From Sequoia sempervirens (taxonomy: Eukaryota > Streptophyta > Pinopsida > Cupressales > Cupressaceae): 64,000 nt of DNA. The translations under genes were made by a program, and so were the position numbers. Of the stretch, positions 47,799 through 60,377 are shown piece by piece. Each line of letters opens with the position of its first letter. Position 1 is the first letter of the stretch. The stretch is from contig VDFB02193867.1 of assembly GCA_007258455.2 (NCBI GenBank), forward strand, positions 570,843,283-570,907,282. The letters run 5' to 3'. The notes beneath the pieces are model-generated. The model did no database searches, was not told the DNA's origin, and was given only the letters and a program-made list of their open reading frames with translations.

Positions 47799-49609
47799 TT
47801 TCTCAGTCAGTATTATTCAATTGGTTCGTCTCAGATTTGCCCAAAATGCATTTAGCATTTGACACGTAAAATCTGTTGGGGTAAAAGGAATGGCCGTCTA
47901 TTTCTCTGGTTTGGGAGTTTGGTTGTGATAATCATGCTTCATCATTTATGCAGAATCGTGGAGAAGCGAACATCATCTTCGTACCTTTTTCGGGCTGTGC
48001 ATTCACATGGGGGGAGCTTTTGATTCCTTTTTCTTTTTTGTTTGTGTTCGAGTCACGGGTGCATTTTCATCTTAATGCGAATATAACAGTTCCCTACATG
48101 TAGTATGTAGTACACATTTTCCATTACAGTCTGCGCTAAGTGGAGTGAATCTTCAACAAAATGGCTCCATCGATTACATTTTTGAATATTGTATACAGAT
48201 AGTCGCTCTCATGGTTATTACAAAAATCAAATACAATGAATCAACTAGAAATTGGAGCCACAGGTTCAATGGGCACGCCGGTGGTTTTGTGGTTATTTGT
48301 GAGTTGTGGTTTTGTGGTTATTGTGAGTTTTTATTTAAAAAGATAATTGAAAAAAAAATATATTGTTAATAGAAAAAATGTATTAGGGAAACATTCAATT
48401 GGATTAATAAATTATAAAAATTATTGTTCAATAATGAAAATTTACTTTATTTACATTTATTTTGTGTATGTGTATTTTTTGAATTTTGAATATCAACTAA
48501 TCACATTTTATTATAGATCTTTTAAAAGTATGTTATTAAACTTTTATGTTTAATATGACAAACTACATGTGTTTCAAATAAGAACTCACTTTCAAAAAAT
48601 TCATTTTACTTTTCAAAACAATTTAATGAAAATAAAATTCTAATTCAAGTGGGACACGTGCAAAAAAACACATTGAGATATGAGCTCTAGGCTTAGATTG
48701 TCCTAATCTCTAAACCTTGATTGCATACTTTCTCACTGGAAATACTTTCCTTTTTATTCTCTATCTTCTTTCAAAGAACTCTTAAACAAAAATAAGTAGT
48801 TTAAATTAATAAAAAAAATTAGCAAAAATTATCAAGAGATTAATTATATTGAATTTTTTGGAAACAAATCACTTGTTAAAGCAATATTTTTATGATACGT
48901 TTCATTGTTTCATATGCAAATTTGAATTGAATGTTTCCAAAATAAATATGCGTAAAAATCAACAAAATATGTTAATTAGAATAAAAAAGAAATTATGCAT
49001 TGTAAGTTGAAAGCTATCCCACATAATTACTAGGTGGAATTTATAATATAGAAAGATGTCAACTAAAAGGTCCCATGTATTGATTTCAAGTATAGTTTGA
49101 AAACAAATAGTGTTTATGTGAAAGTTGTATTATACACTTGCTACTTTTGATTGATCTCCTCTTTGAATTGGAATGCAAAGGCCCCTCGGAGTTGTTAATT
49201 CCACATAACCACCACTTATGCTTGGTTGAAGATCATTTCTATTATGCCTAATTTCATAGCCTACCTAACCCTTCTCACCATTCTTTGATTTCCTTTTGTG
49301 TAGTTCCTACAAATTGATAAGATGACCATAAGGATTCCACAATTCTAAGAATTGATAACCAAGATAGTTATATTGAAGGAAAAACATCTCTAACCATACA
49401 TGTGTAGATGCCTGTTTTATCCCATGGATGGGCCCATATATATACAAGATCAATTCCTACTTGTTCATAAACAAAAAGCCCCTCATTTGTAGCTATTACA
49501 TCTTTATTTGAGATGACCAATATTTCTCTCTTTGATCTCTCCTATCACCCCTATTTATATTTATATTTTGCAAATATATAAGGCTTTAGACCATACTAAT
49601 CAATATGTG
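47799..49609. other. GDSL promoter side, then no recognisable gene
   Basis: The first 300 bp should hold the promoter of the minus-strand GDSL gene; no clear TATA box was seen at the usual distance. The rest is AT-rich. Small frames (48145-48553) are low-complexity. Confidence 0.4.
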
Positions 49610-49750
49610 CATATATGTATATTATATAAATCTCATATGTGCATACATATATACATATGTACCAATATATACTATATAAACCTCATTCATACATTTACAT
49701 AAATATGCATCATATAAATCTCATACATGCACATACATATATATCATTTA
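49610..49750. repeat. Short minisatellite, about three units
   Basis: The phrase 'atataaatctcatatgtgcatacat' and variants recur about three times, at a spacing of about 55-65 bp, mixed with TATATG runs. Confidence 0.6.
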
Positions 49751-49792
49751 ATGTGTTTGTATTAATTTCAAAATTCTCAAAATATTTGAGCA

Positions 49793-50238
49793 TGTTGATG
49801 TGAATAAGGTGTTTTACCTAACTAGTTCACCTAGTAGGTCCTATTCACATGTTATGTTTACTTAGGTCATAAGAATATTTCTAGAAGTCTTAGTTGTCAT
49901 TAGATATTATCTTATCTTATATCATTTACTTCTTGTGTTCTAGGTTGAATTTAATATTTGTCATGTTAATTGTCTCATTGCATAGAATTAAGGAACTTGT
50001 CCCAATATTGTCTAGTCATATCTCTCAACCTTGCCTATTTAAGAAAGACATCATATGTATATTTCAATCAATTTAAATCAATTCAAGTCATGTAATCAAT
50101 GTAATCATATTGGGATTTAATCAAATCCATTGTTCCCATAATCAATAAATATTTTTTTCTCTTTTTTCCTTCTTTTGAAAGACATATTTTTGTTTTATAG
50201 GCAATCTTGGAGGCTTGAGTGTATTGGTGATGCTAACA
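49793..50238 (+). mobile_element. Copia LTR with adjacent primer-binding site
   Basis: Starts TGTTGATGTGAATAAGG and ends GATGCTAACA. It is followed at once by TGGTATTAGAGC (50239-50250), the copia primer-binding site. The 3' part has an AATAAATA signal near 50141. This marks the 5' end of a plus-strand copia-type element. No gag-pol and no matching 3' LTR follow, so the element is truncated or non-autonomous. It is unlike the other LTRs in the window. Confidence 0.75.
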
Positions 50239-50250
50239 TGGTATTAGAGC
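50239..50250 (+). other. Primer-binding site (copia type)
   Basis: TGGTATTAGAGC, directly after the LTR end at 50238. It matches the site at 54327 in the other plus-strand copia element. Confidence 0.8.
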
Positions 50251-51773
50251 TTCAAATTTGCAATCCCCTTCTCAAATGTAGAAGATAATTAGGTATAAGA
50301 TTTTGATTGGTGCACTTTGGGGAAAAACAGATCTCACTAGATTGAATCTAGAAGGCCCAAAAAGATCCATTTTCGTATAAAATATTTCATATTTTGGTGA
50401 AAACGTTTTTGATGTTTTTTTGAATTTTTGGACAATTATCTTAAATTTGGCTATCAAATGACCATAATGGAGGATTGTGTTAAATTTGATGGCTAAATGG
50501 TTGTCATATTAGTGCTCAACCTAGTCCACCAATGCCTAGTCACATGGGGGACTGCTCGCCAACCCTTAGGGGGTTGAATTTTGGCCCCTCAAGTCTTAAT
50601 TGCGTAGTTTTTTTAAAAATCACCATCCATAACTTTTGGCACATCATATTTTAAAAAATGAGATAGCATTAGAAAGCTAGTTATGAGAATTTTCTAATGG
50701 TATAGGTCTCACCATCATATTTTAAGTCTACTAAAATATTTTATTGTTGTTTGAATTTAGATCTTTATTTTTGGCTCCTAAGCTCATAACTTTATTTCCT
50801 AGATCCCCAATTTTTGTGATTCTTGTGAAATTGGAAAGGTATTAAGGATATCTATCAATCCATCCATGTAATTTATTTATATTCATACCCATGTATATTT
50901 TATTAATTTTTTGTCACATTTGCATTTTGGAGGATTGTACTTGGACATGATGACACTTGGGAAGGTTATGTTTTGATCAGATCACTTTATCTCAACTGCT
51001 TGATATGTAATGAATTAAGATTGTATCACTTAAGGAGTGTATAATTGTTATAATCATGGGTTATGCAACTCATCCTTTTGTCATTATTTTAGCTAAGGAA
51101 AATTATGAGTTGGAAAAAAGACATCCTAACACATTGAAGGTGGCTCAATATTTTGCCTCATCTTTATGGACTCATTCCTGATCCAAAGACACATTAGAAG
51201 AAATTAGTTTGGGGAAATAAAAATTATTGTATCATAGGATTGATTATTACAACCATTGGCACTAGCATATTTTGGAAAATCTTAGGTACTGAGTGTCTAA
51301 GCACACTTTGGACTAGAATTTGGGAGATCTGTGGAGATCCACATAATCCCCCATTCCTAGATGATGCTACATTAGATTGCATCATTCCACTTGATGATGT
51401 AGATAATGTACCCTTTGATCATGATACCTTAGAGGATCTTGAATATGATGTAGAGCTTGAGCATCTTTATAATCAAGAGAGCTCTCTTGCAAATCCCACT
51501 TCTACTATTGAGATCACCAATCCATATTGTGTTTCTTCATTAGAGATTAGAGATGCTTCTTTGAGAGCTTATAGTTATTATTTGTGGTAGTTAAATCATA
51601 GACTTTCAAATACATCTTTGTGGGATAATTATTTGATAGGTATTTTAGACTTGTTTATGTAGTCTCACATATTAGATTTGGAGGAAAAATTTGAGGGTTA
51701 TCTCATAGTTGATGATAGCCCCATCATGGTTTTTGTCACATCATATTTTTCTTTGGATATTATTCAAAATTAG
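50251..51773 (+). other. Interior of a truncated LTR element, mostly non-coding
   Basis: A long leader-like stretch without conserved coding blocks. A single open frame of 116 codons (51240-51590) is rich in Asp and Glu (LDDVDNVPFDHDTLEDLEYD) and appears to continue, with stops, up to the solo LTR at 51774 and possibly beyond it at 53298. It has no recognised domain. It may be a spacer or extra ORF of the element, or a chance frame. Confidence 0.4.
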
Positions 51774-53292
51774 TGAAAAGGAGGAAATTAGGTTCACCAT
51801 AATGAAATGATGTTCACCAATTTCACTCTAATTTCATTCAATATGTAAGCAATAATGTATAAATGAATAAAAAAAATTAAATCGAACCCAACTACCAATC
51901 AAAAGGCAGATCTGGAAAGGGTCAAATGTTGTGTACCTTTCACCAAAAGTTATTTTTCAAACCTCAATGAGGACTCATTTTTCTTGTGGCGAATGGGTCT
52001 TGGCTAGGGCTCTAGAAAATCAATTCTTGGGTTCCATTCCTCTCAGTCTACACTCTCAAATTCTAGTCGGGCACTATCGAAAAGTTAGGAATAAATCTCG
52101 TAGCTCAGTTTCCATGATTTTACAACTTTCCTTGCAACTTTGACAAGTTTGCGATTTTTCTCTCCAATTGATCTTCAACCTAAAACTTGAAATCATATGT
52201 ATCAAAGAAGAGAAAAATGAATAGGGGTTTTCCTTGTTCAAACCCCATTTTGGTAATTCAACCTTGAAATGAAATAGAAATGCATAAAGGAATGATGAAT
52301 GAACAATTGCAATGTCACAACTCACCACACCTTAATTGAAAATTGGATTGTAGATTTACAAACTAGCATGAAGTGGCCTCAAATAATGTAGATCTTGATC
52401 ATGAAATTGACTTGAAACAATGCCTTGAATATTCTTGAATAGATCTTGAATGCTACATCAACACATTAGCTCAACAACAGGCATGATGCATTAAATCTTT
52501 GACATGATGAAATGACTCTTGATTACTGCAATATTCTTCTATAAATATGCCCTTGAATGCCTTAGAAATTCTCTTGAATGCTTCTATCATGCTCTTTTGA
52601 AAGTTCTCTTGATTACTTATGGAGATCTAGTTATGAAATTGCTAGGTGAAACTAAGTGAAATAGCCTTATATTTATACATATATCTTATCATTAATTCCC
52701 AAAATTAAAATATCACAAGCCGACATCAAATCATGGATTTGAAATCTTTAAAATAATGCCAAAAACATATCCCAAGGGGGGGTCCTAGGTCTAAGTGAGG
52801 ACCCATTCGCCATGTGGGGAATGGGTCGTAGGCCACTTACCTAGGACACACTTCAAACAATGTGAAATGCCATGTGAAAATGGGGTCCTAGGACCTAGTG
52901 AGGACCCATTTTCCATGTGGAAAATGGGTCTTAGGTCCTTAACATAGGACACACACCTTCTAAAATTAAGTGTTGTGTAATAACATTTATGAATGTTGGG
53001 ATTTATACCTTAGAATCTACAATTAATTAGGCTTGGATTTGAATTAAAGGGGCCAATTAAGGCACATTAACCTCAATTAATTAATAAAGCTCTAGATTAG
53101 TGTGAAAGTGTAAAGATACACTTTACAACACCCTAAATAAGGTAGAATTAAGTCCATTTTGTTTAGAAGGGGCCTAAACTTAATATGAATGTGTAAAACA
53201 CATTCCAACACTAAATCAAGGCAACATTATGTTGATTTTAATATTATTTATTTCCAAATTAAGGAAAAAGGGATACTTGTTCCATTAATACA
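51774..53292 (-). mobile_element. Solo LTR (hairpin family), TSD attag
   Basis: 1519 bp, starting TGAAAAGGAGG and ending TTAATACA, with a perfect 5-bp duplication attag (51769-51773 and 53293-53297). It belongs to the family of 12922-21431. It contains at least three hairpins built on the same plan: near 51966-52000, 52796-52826 and 52903-52930. The last has perfect 13-bp arms, GACCCATTTTCCA and TGGAAAATGGGTC. Orientation is inferred only from its relative. Confidence 0.8.
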
Positions 53293-53297
53293 ATTAG

Positions 53298-53855
53298 TTA
53301 CCACTTGAACCTAGTTTTTCACCTTCTTAATTGATTGGGAATGTACCTGATTTGATTGTGGCATCATCATCTACCATGGAGAGAGTGACACATGAAAAAG
53401 TTTTAGAGACACAATCTTCATACATTTGGATTCATCTTGCTTTCAATTCCTATTCAAAATGGGAATCATTCCTGCATAAATGTACTTGGTTATGTTTCTT
53501 TTGAAAGGGGGGAATATTGTTTGTAGGCATTGGATCATGTTTTTACTTCAAGAATTCACCATTTCTAAATGAAATTCAACATTGTGGGAGGGGGGAGCTA
53601 CATAGTCTCTCTCTTTCCTTCCTATGGGGGGTAACTGGTTGTATCAATATGATGGATCTCATCCTTGGGGGTTCTTGAGTTCTCCATCCATCACCTATTT
53701 ATGTTTGTTTATTTTCTCTTTTAGAGAGGAGTTTTGTCACATTGGGTTTTCTGCTTTTCTCCAGTTACATGAGAGATTACATTGTACATAGGTACCTAAC
53801 ATGGTTGAGTACTATGAGACCCATAATCATCATGTTTTGCATCATTTGGAATTTT
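53298..53855 (+). mobile_element. 3' end of an LTR element: polypurine tract and partial LTR
   Basis: A strong polypurine tract GAAAGGGGGGAATAT (53503-53517) directly precedes a TGTTTGTAGG start at 53518, the pattern of the junction between interior and 3' LTR of a gypsy-type element. The LTR runs to 53855, where the copia element 53856-58602 begins. Its remainder was not found on the other side. The upstream part (53298-53500) is eroded, possibly coding. Confidence 0.55.
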
Positions 53856-54324
53856 TGTTGAGAAAATATGTCTCAACCTTGCAATTACATAAGGTACTAT
53901 TGATACATAAGGTATTGTTCTTCCGACGAGGAGGAGGGGGTGTGTGGGGGGATCCCCCTAGAAGGAAACCCTATTTTATGAGAGTAGCATATTACAATTA
54001 TGCATTTTTTGATGTATTCTGAGAGTCTGATACCTGCTGTGTTACCTTTGGATCTTTGAGTGGTGATACTCTCGTGAGAAGCTTGCTTTGCAAGTATATT
54101 GTAATCTTTGTGGTTTTTGAATAATATATTGGGTGGCTTTTAGAGTGTGGGGTTTTTCTCTTGAAAGGGTTTTCCCCACATAAATCACTATGTTGTGGTA
54201 TGCATGATATTTAAGTCTATTTCTATTTAAGTTTCTATAACTATTAAAGATCTCTAAATTTTTTATATTATTCTCCTCTCAAGATTAGTGTAGGAAGTTG
54301 TTCCACTGCCTTATCTTTCTTACA
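53856..54324 (+). repeat. 5' LTR of copia element 2
   Basis: Starts TGTTGAGAAAATATGTCTCA and ends TCTTACA. It holds a G-rich tract near 53930-53955 and 'ctcctctcaagattagtgta' near its end. Confidence 0.92.
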
Positions 54325-54326
54325 AG

Positions 54327-54339
54327 TGGTATTAGAGCC
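54327..54339 (+). other. Primer-binding site of copia element 2
   Basis: TGGTATTAGAGCC, two bases after the 5' LTR. It is complementary to the initiator methionine tRNA end, apart from one change from the usual site. Confidence 0.9.
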
Positions 54340-54443
54340 TGATCACCTTTGGTTTCAGTTGTAGGTTGTTGGGGTTTTTGAACTAATCCAAAGTGGGAGC
54401 TTGTGCAGAAGACACTTTGTGATCTTGTTACAAGAATTTTTAG

Positions 54444-57400
54444 ATGGTAAGCTCATCAAGGAGAATAAAGGTGGATAAATTATTTGGAAATAATTTTGAA
54501 ATGTGGAAGCTGAAGATGGAGGATTTGTTGATAGATCGAGATTTGTGGGATGTTGTTGATGAAAATGTTTCAAGGCCTACAGATCCTACTCAAGTTGCTC
54601 AAAATGATGTTGTGGATTGTAAATCCAAGGGTCTAATTAGATTGTTCTTGGTAGACTTTGTTTTAATCAATGTCCATGAAGAGACCTTTGCACAGAAACT
54701 ATGGAAGAAGCTTGGTGAGATGTATCAAGCCAAATATTTAGTGAACAAGATTTTCTTGAGGAAGAAATTGCATTTCTTGAGAATGGAAGAGGGTGGACGA
54801 ATTACAGACCACTTGGAAGCATTCAATATGTTGGTGGCTTAGTTGGCATCCGTTGGTGTCAAAATAGATGAGGAAGAGACATGTTAGATCTTGCTTTGTT
54901 CTTTGCCCGATTCGTGGGATTCTCTTGTTATGGCTATTGGGAGTACTTTTGTTATATTGAAGATTGAAGATGTGGTGGGTTCTCGATTTCTGAAGAGATG
55001 ATGAGGAAGGTATCCATCAGTGCCAAGGAGGCCCTAAATGTTCATGGTAGACCTAAGGACAAAAGCAAGAAAAAGGAGAAGTGTGACAAATCCAAGTCTA
55101 AGGGGAGATCTAAGTCTCCTTGAAAATCCAAAGTAATTTGTTGGAACTGTGGTAAGCTTGGACATGTTCTTAAGGAATGCAAGAAGAAAAGAAGAAAAAA
55201 AAGAAGAAATTTGATTATGATTTTCAGTCCAAGAAGGAAGATGGTGACACATTCATTGTAGCTTTGGGAACTCGTGTAGGTAATGATACATGGTTAATTG
55301 ACTCGGGTGCATCTTTCCATATGACCTTTAATAGAGATTGGTTATTTTGAATATGGAGAATTTGATGGAGGTAAGGTGTACTTGGGTGATGATTCTCATT
55401 TAGGCATTGTTGGTCATGGTAAAGTTAAAATTAGGTTTCTTGATGGTAAAATAAAAGGATTAATGGTGTGTGGCATATCCCTGGTTTAGCCCAATTTTTT
55501 TATCTGTGAGAAAAATAATAGATGCAGGTGTGCAAGTAGTATTTTATGATGCAATATGGTTGGAGACCGCTATGATGATTACTAGAGGTGTCAAATATGA
55601 CACATTGTATAAGCTTGATGTATGCACTATTGAGTGTAATAGTACTTCTGTGAAAATCAAGTCTATGGAAGAAGTGAGGGTTTCACATTCAGTAGATGGT
55701 CATGGATTTTGGGTACCTAAGGGTGCTCTTTCTTCTAAATCAAAGTTACTTGTAGAGAAAACTATGTTATGGCACCAGAGACTTGGCCACATTGGAGAAA
55801 AGGGTCTAAGGACCTTGAAAAATAAAAACCTCATTGAAGGTCTATCTTATTGTAATCTTGAATTTGATTTATGTGAGCATTGCATTTATGGAAAAAAAAA
55901 CTATGTTCAATTTTACTCAAGTTCTCATAAATCATGTAGTGTATTGGATCTTATTCATTCTGATGTGTTTGGTCCTGTTGATGTTCCTTCAATTGGAAAA
56001 TCCACATATTATATTTCATTTACTAATGATTATAGTAGAAGGAAATGGGTATATTTTCTAAAGAGTAAATTTGAAGTTTTTAGTCAATTTAAAGAATTTA
56101 TAGCAATGGTTGAGTTGTAGAATGAAAAGAAAATAAAATATTTGAGGACTGATAATGGTGGTAAATTTTGCTCTAATGATTTTGATAAATTCTGTAAAGA
56201 TTATGGTATTCATAGATAGAAGACAACTCTATATTCTCCACAATAGAATGGAGTTGTAAAAAGAATGAACATGACACTGATGGAGAAGGATATCTCGAGT
56301 ATGTTGAGTGTTGTTGGCCTAGAACAAAGGTTTTGGATTGAAGTTGTTTCCACTACTTATTTACCTGATTAACAGGTCTCCTACATCAGCTCTTGTTGAT
56401 AAGAGACCTATAGAGGCATGGTCGGGTCACAAGCCTTCATTAATACATCTTAGAGTTTTTTTATTGTGAGGGATATGCACATGTTCCAAAGGAGAAGTGA
56501 AGAAAGTTGGAGAACAAGGTTGTGAAATGTATCTTCATCGGATACAATTATGGTGTGAAAGGATACAAGCTTTGGGATCCTATTGCAGAAAAGGTAATAT
56601 GTATAGTAGAAGTGTTATTTTTAGAGAAACTAAGCCTTCTTCTATTACATTGCAGCCATAACAAAGTAAACAAGAAGATGTGATTCAATTTCCTTCTACA
56701 CTTGAGAAAGTTGAATCGAGGCCCATGGATAGACAAGAAGTTGAGGAGAGCTCATCTAGCTCTGAATCTTTAGAAGAGGTGGAAGAACCTCAAACTCAGC
56801 TTGTTCGTAGGTCTACAAGGCATAGACAACCACCTAAAAGGTATTCACCTGATGATTGAAGATGCATTTTTTCTTTGAATACTAACATGGATGAACCCAT
56901 ATCAATAGAAGAGGAATTGGGTATGAATGATGCAAAATCCTGGAAGATTGTTATGGATGAAGAAATGCCAACTTTGAAAAATAATGATACATAGGATCTT
57001 GTACCATTTCCTGAAGGATGAAAACCTATTGGTTGCAAATAGGTGGTTAAGAAAAATATTGGTTCAGATGGAGGTATTGAGAAGTACAAAGCAAGGTTGG
57101 TTGCAAAAGGTTACTCTCAAGTTGAGGGTGTTGATTATGGTGAGATATTCTCTCTTGTTGCAAAAATGACATCCATTAGATTTTTCTTTCTATTACTGTT
57201 GCTTATGATTTAGAGGTTCAGAAATGGATGTGAAAACTGCTTTCCTTCATGGTGACTTGGAGGAGGATATTTATATGACACATCTGAAGCACTACATGGT
57301 GAAAGGTAAAAGTAAATTGGTTTGTAAATTGAATAAATCTTTGTATAGATTAAAACAAAATCCTAGGATGTGGTACCAAAAATTTGATACATATGTGTTG

Positions 57401-58421
57401 AGTTTGGGATTTGAGCGTTCTAAATTAGATCATTGTGTTTATTATAAAATTGATGGTGATCGTTTCTTGTTTATTGCATTATATGTTGATGATATGTTAT
57501 TTATTGGTAGAGGGAAAGGTATGATTTCAGAACTGAAATCTCAACTTGCCACTAAATTTGAAATGAAATGTCTCGATGCAGCTAAACACATTCTTGGGAT
57601 GGAAATTAAAAGAGATAGAGTGAACAGAAAGCTATGGCTTATCTAAAGTAAGTATGCCAATTAAATTTTACATAGGTTTGATATGCAGGATTGTAGACCA
57701 TTGTGTGTTCTTATTTCAATTTGAACAAAGTTATTCATTTCAGATTGTCCAACATCCCCATCAGAGATGGAAGGCATGAGTAGAGTACCTTACTAGAGTG
57801 CAATTGGAAGTTTGATGTATGCTATGGTTTGTACTAGACCAACCATTTCCCAAGTAGTGGTAGTTATTTCCAAATATATGGACCTAATCCTGGTAGAGTT
57901 CATTGGGATGTAGTTAAAAGAGTCTTCAAATATTTGTGCAGTATGTCAGATTATTCCTTGTATTATCATGGTAATATGACTAAAGATGAGATTTCCCTTG
58001 ATATTCATGGTTATGTGGATTCATACTAGGTAGGTGATGTTGATAGCAGAAGATCCACTAGTGCTTATTTGTTTACTTTATTTGGTGGTGCAATTAGTTG
58101 TATGAGTAAGTGGCAAGTTGTGGTTGGTTTGTCCACTACTGAAGCAAAGTATATGGCAGCTACTCATGCTTGTAAAGAAGCCATTTAGCATAAGACACTA
58201 TGTTTAGATATTGGAATAAAACAAGGTGTAGTGACAATTTATTACGGAAATCAGAGTGTGATATGTCTAGCCAAGAACTCGACATTTCATGCTAGAACCA
58301 AGCACGTTGATGTACATTATCATTTTGTTAGAGATATGGTCGAAGATGGCAGGGTGAAGCTAGCTAAGGTAGAGACTTTGATGAATGTTGTTGATTCTTT
58401 AACTAAGCCTATGAGCGCATA
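54444..58421 (+). pseudogene. Copia gag-pol polyprotein (Tnt1-like), heavily broken
   Basis: Gag starts with VDKLFGNNFEMWKLKMEDLL and stays open to 54842. A complete zinc knuckle CWNCGKLGHVLKEC is at about 55138-55180, in another frame. Protease motif WLIDSGASFHM is near 55292-55324. Pre-integrase LWHQRLGHIGEKG and the paired cysteines of CEHCIYGKK are at 55765-55900. The integrase core (IHSDVFGPV; FTNDYSRRKW) runs through 56120, and the DNGG segment at about 56150. Reverse transcriptase (MDVKTAFLHGDLEEDIYM; LYVDDMLFIG, with the YVDD motif intact) occupies 57224-57646. RNase H includes GLSTTEAKYMAATHACKEAI (58125-58185) and HARTKHVDVHYHFVRD (58288-58335). It ends SLTKPMSA at 58421. More than ten stops or shifts are spread along the length, so it is inactive. 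Confidence 0.9.
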
Positions 58422-58530
58422 AAATTTCAAATGGTGTTCAGAGACAATGGGCCTTTTGGCCCTTCATAATTAACAGATGATGATGACACCCTTTTGTTTT
58501 CCTTGCAAGATATTTGACAAGTGGGAGATT

Positions 58531-58602
58531 TGTTGAGAAAATGTGTCTCAACCTTGCAATTACATAAGGTGTTATTCTTTTGATGATGATAGGGGAGGGT
58601 CG
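58531..58602 (+). repeat. Truncated 3' LTR of copia element 2
   Basis: 72 bp matching the start of 53856-54324 (TGTTGAGAAAATGTGTCTCA and on). It is broken within the G-rich tract by the LTR that begins at 58603. Confidence 0.88.
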
Positions 58603-59500
58603 TGTTAAATGGCGCAGGACAACTGAGAGAGGGGGCGAATCAGTTGTTACCAATTATAAATTCAAAACTTTAGATACTTATTAGCTTCACAACCACACTA
58701 TTCTATTATTAGGTATGAACATGAAATGTAGATAACATAAAGTAAAATCAACACAATGAACACTAGATTTTACGTGGAAAAACCATGGTGAGGATTAACT
58801 CACAATATAAAGTGATAACAAAACCAATTACAAAGGCTCACTACCAAGGGCTCACTACCTAGAAGAGGAATCATTGTCCAGATATAAAGGCTCACTGCTT
58901 ACAGAAAGGACTCACTATCCAACAGGGAGGCTCACTACCTACTAATACAAAAGAAAACAAAAGATCCACCACAATAATTAACACACATCCCCAACCTTGA
59001 TCAAAAGATTGTAGAAACCTTTAGCTCATTGCCTTCAAGAATCTAACACAATGAAGTATTGTTTCCTCAACTCACTTTCGCATCCTTCTACACTTTTAAT
59101 TTGTGGCTTACTTAGTTACTTTTCTATATCCTACAATTCTTCACAATTCGACTTGCATTTATACCATCTTCAACATTAGAAACTTTCTCCAAGGTTGGCC
59201 ACGTACGCCTTATTTCATAAATTCAAATTAGGTCGACAACTCAACATTCCCGTAGTGGAAAGGAATGAGAGTGGACCAATAAAATTACTTAACCAAGACC
59301 AAAAATAATGTCTCGAATCAACCACACACTTCCTTAATTAAATTTAATTCTTCTAATGAAGTGTAGACACTAGGTGAGCCAAACCTAATGAAAACACAAA
59401 TGAACATTGATGTACACTCTTCCCAACAAGAAGATAGCATGCAAACCACAAAATGCTTCATTATGCATGAGAACACATCTCAGGTTCCTTCAAATACAGG
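58603..59500 (-). mobile_element. LTR related to copia element 1 (partial)
   Basis: Begins TGTTAAATGGCGCAGG followed by 'caactgagaga' and 'gaatcagttgtt', the same motif layout as the left ends of 13803-15007 and 19461-20684. The phrases 'taaaacc', 'ggctcactac' and 'catgaaca' in similar order support distant kinship. It therefore lies in minus orientation. The right end is unclear (about 59435-59505). No target duplication was found, so it may be a fragment. Confidence 0.65.
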
Positions 59501-60377
59501 TAAGTGCACCAAAATGGTTCCCAAAAAGGGGGCTTAAGTGGCTACTTTTTTCTAAAATCAGGAAATACTGACCTTGGACGTGAAATTGAGGATAGTTACA
59601 CTCAAAATTTTGAGATGGAACAAAAACAAGGATCGAAAAGCTCTGAGTCTACTTTCTAAACTACTAATTTATTTTGAAAATGGTTGATATTAAGGGGTTT
59701 AAAAGAGGGACGTACACAAATTGGTGTTTTTTTTGTCAGAAAAACATAACATAGCAACTCTTGTACGACCCTAGCACGGTGAACTTTTTTGTAGTATTTT
59801 TAAAATCACTACAGTCAAAAGTTAGCAACCAATATCTAGTTGATGCATGATTTTTCTAATAATTTTTTAATGAATATTTGATTTTTTACTAATTTTCTAA
59901 GTGGGCACTTCTTGAAAAGGAGAATTTTGGCCGTGCTCCCCCTACAAATTTTGGAAAGTAATTGATTTTTTATTTTATTTTATAAATTTGAAGAATGGAG
60001 TCTAGTTTCTAAAAATGTAATTTATTTGAAATTTCGATGAACAGTAAATTTATAACGAAAAAAATACCAAACACTAGTTTTTGGAAAAAAAGAGACATAC
60101 AAACAAAAAAAATTATGGATGAAAGTCTTAACATTGTCAGAAAGTGAAAAAAATTACATCGTTGGATAGCTAAGAGAGAACCTAACATTACCCATGTGTT
60201 TGATTTTGTCGATATTGAACTAGATGCAATCCTGATGGTGAGCATGAACCTAATTATGTGAAACAATTGTAGAATTTGCAAAAACACGTCTTTGGTCATT
60301 GGGAATTCCCTCCAATCCTTTGGGTTGGTATTCCAAGGAAAATACCAATGCTAAGGCTTGAGGATTTCCAAATAAAA
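59501..60377. other. No recognisable gene
   Basis: AT-rich sequence with long T and A runs. The minus-strand frame 60009-60299 is low-complexity and not recognisable. Confidence 0.4.

Larger units (their letters stand above)
53856..58602 (+). mobile_element. Ty1-copia element, 3' LTR truncated
   Basis: Plus-strand copia element: 5' LTR 53856-54324 (469 bp), primer-binding site 54327-54339, decayed gag-pol 54444-58421, polypurine-like 'gacaagtgggagatt' (58516-58530), and the first 72 bp of a 3' LTR (58531-58602). The 3' LTR then stops abruptly where an LTR of another family starts. The same LTR family is present as a solo LTR at 1704-3377. Domain order and motifs are those of the Tnt1-like copia group. 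Many stops show it is old. Confidence 0.92.
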
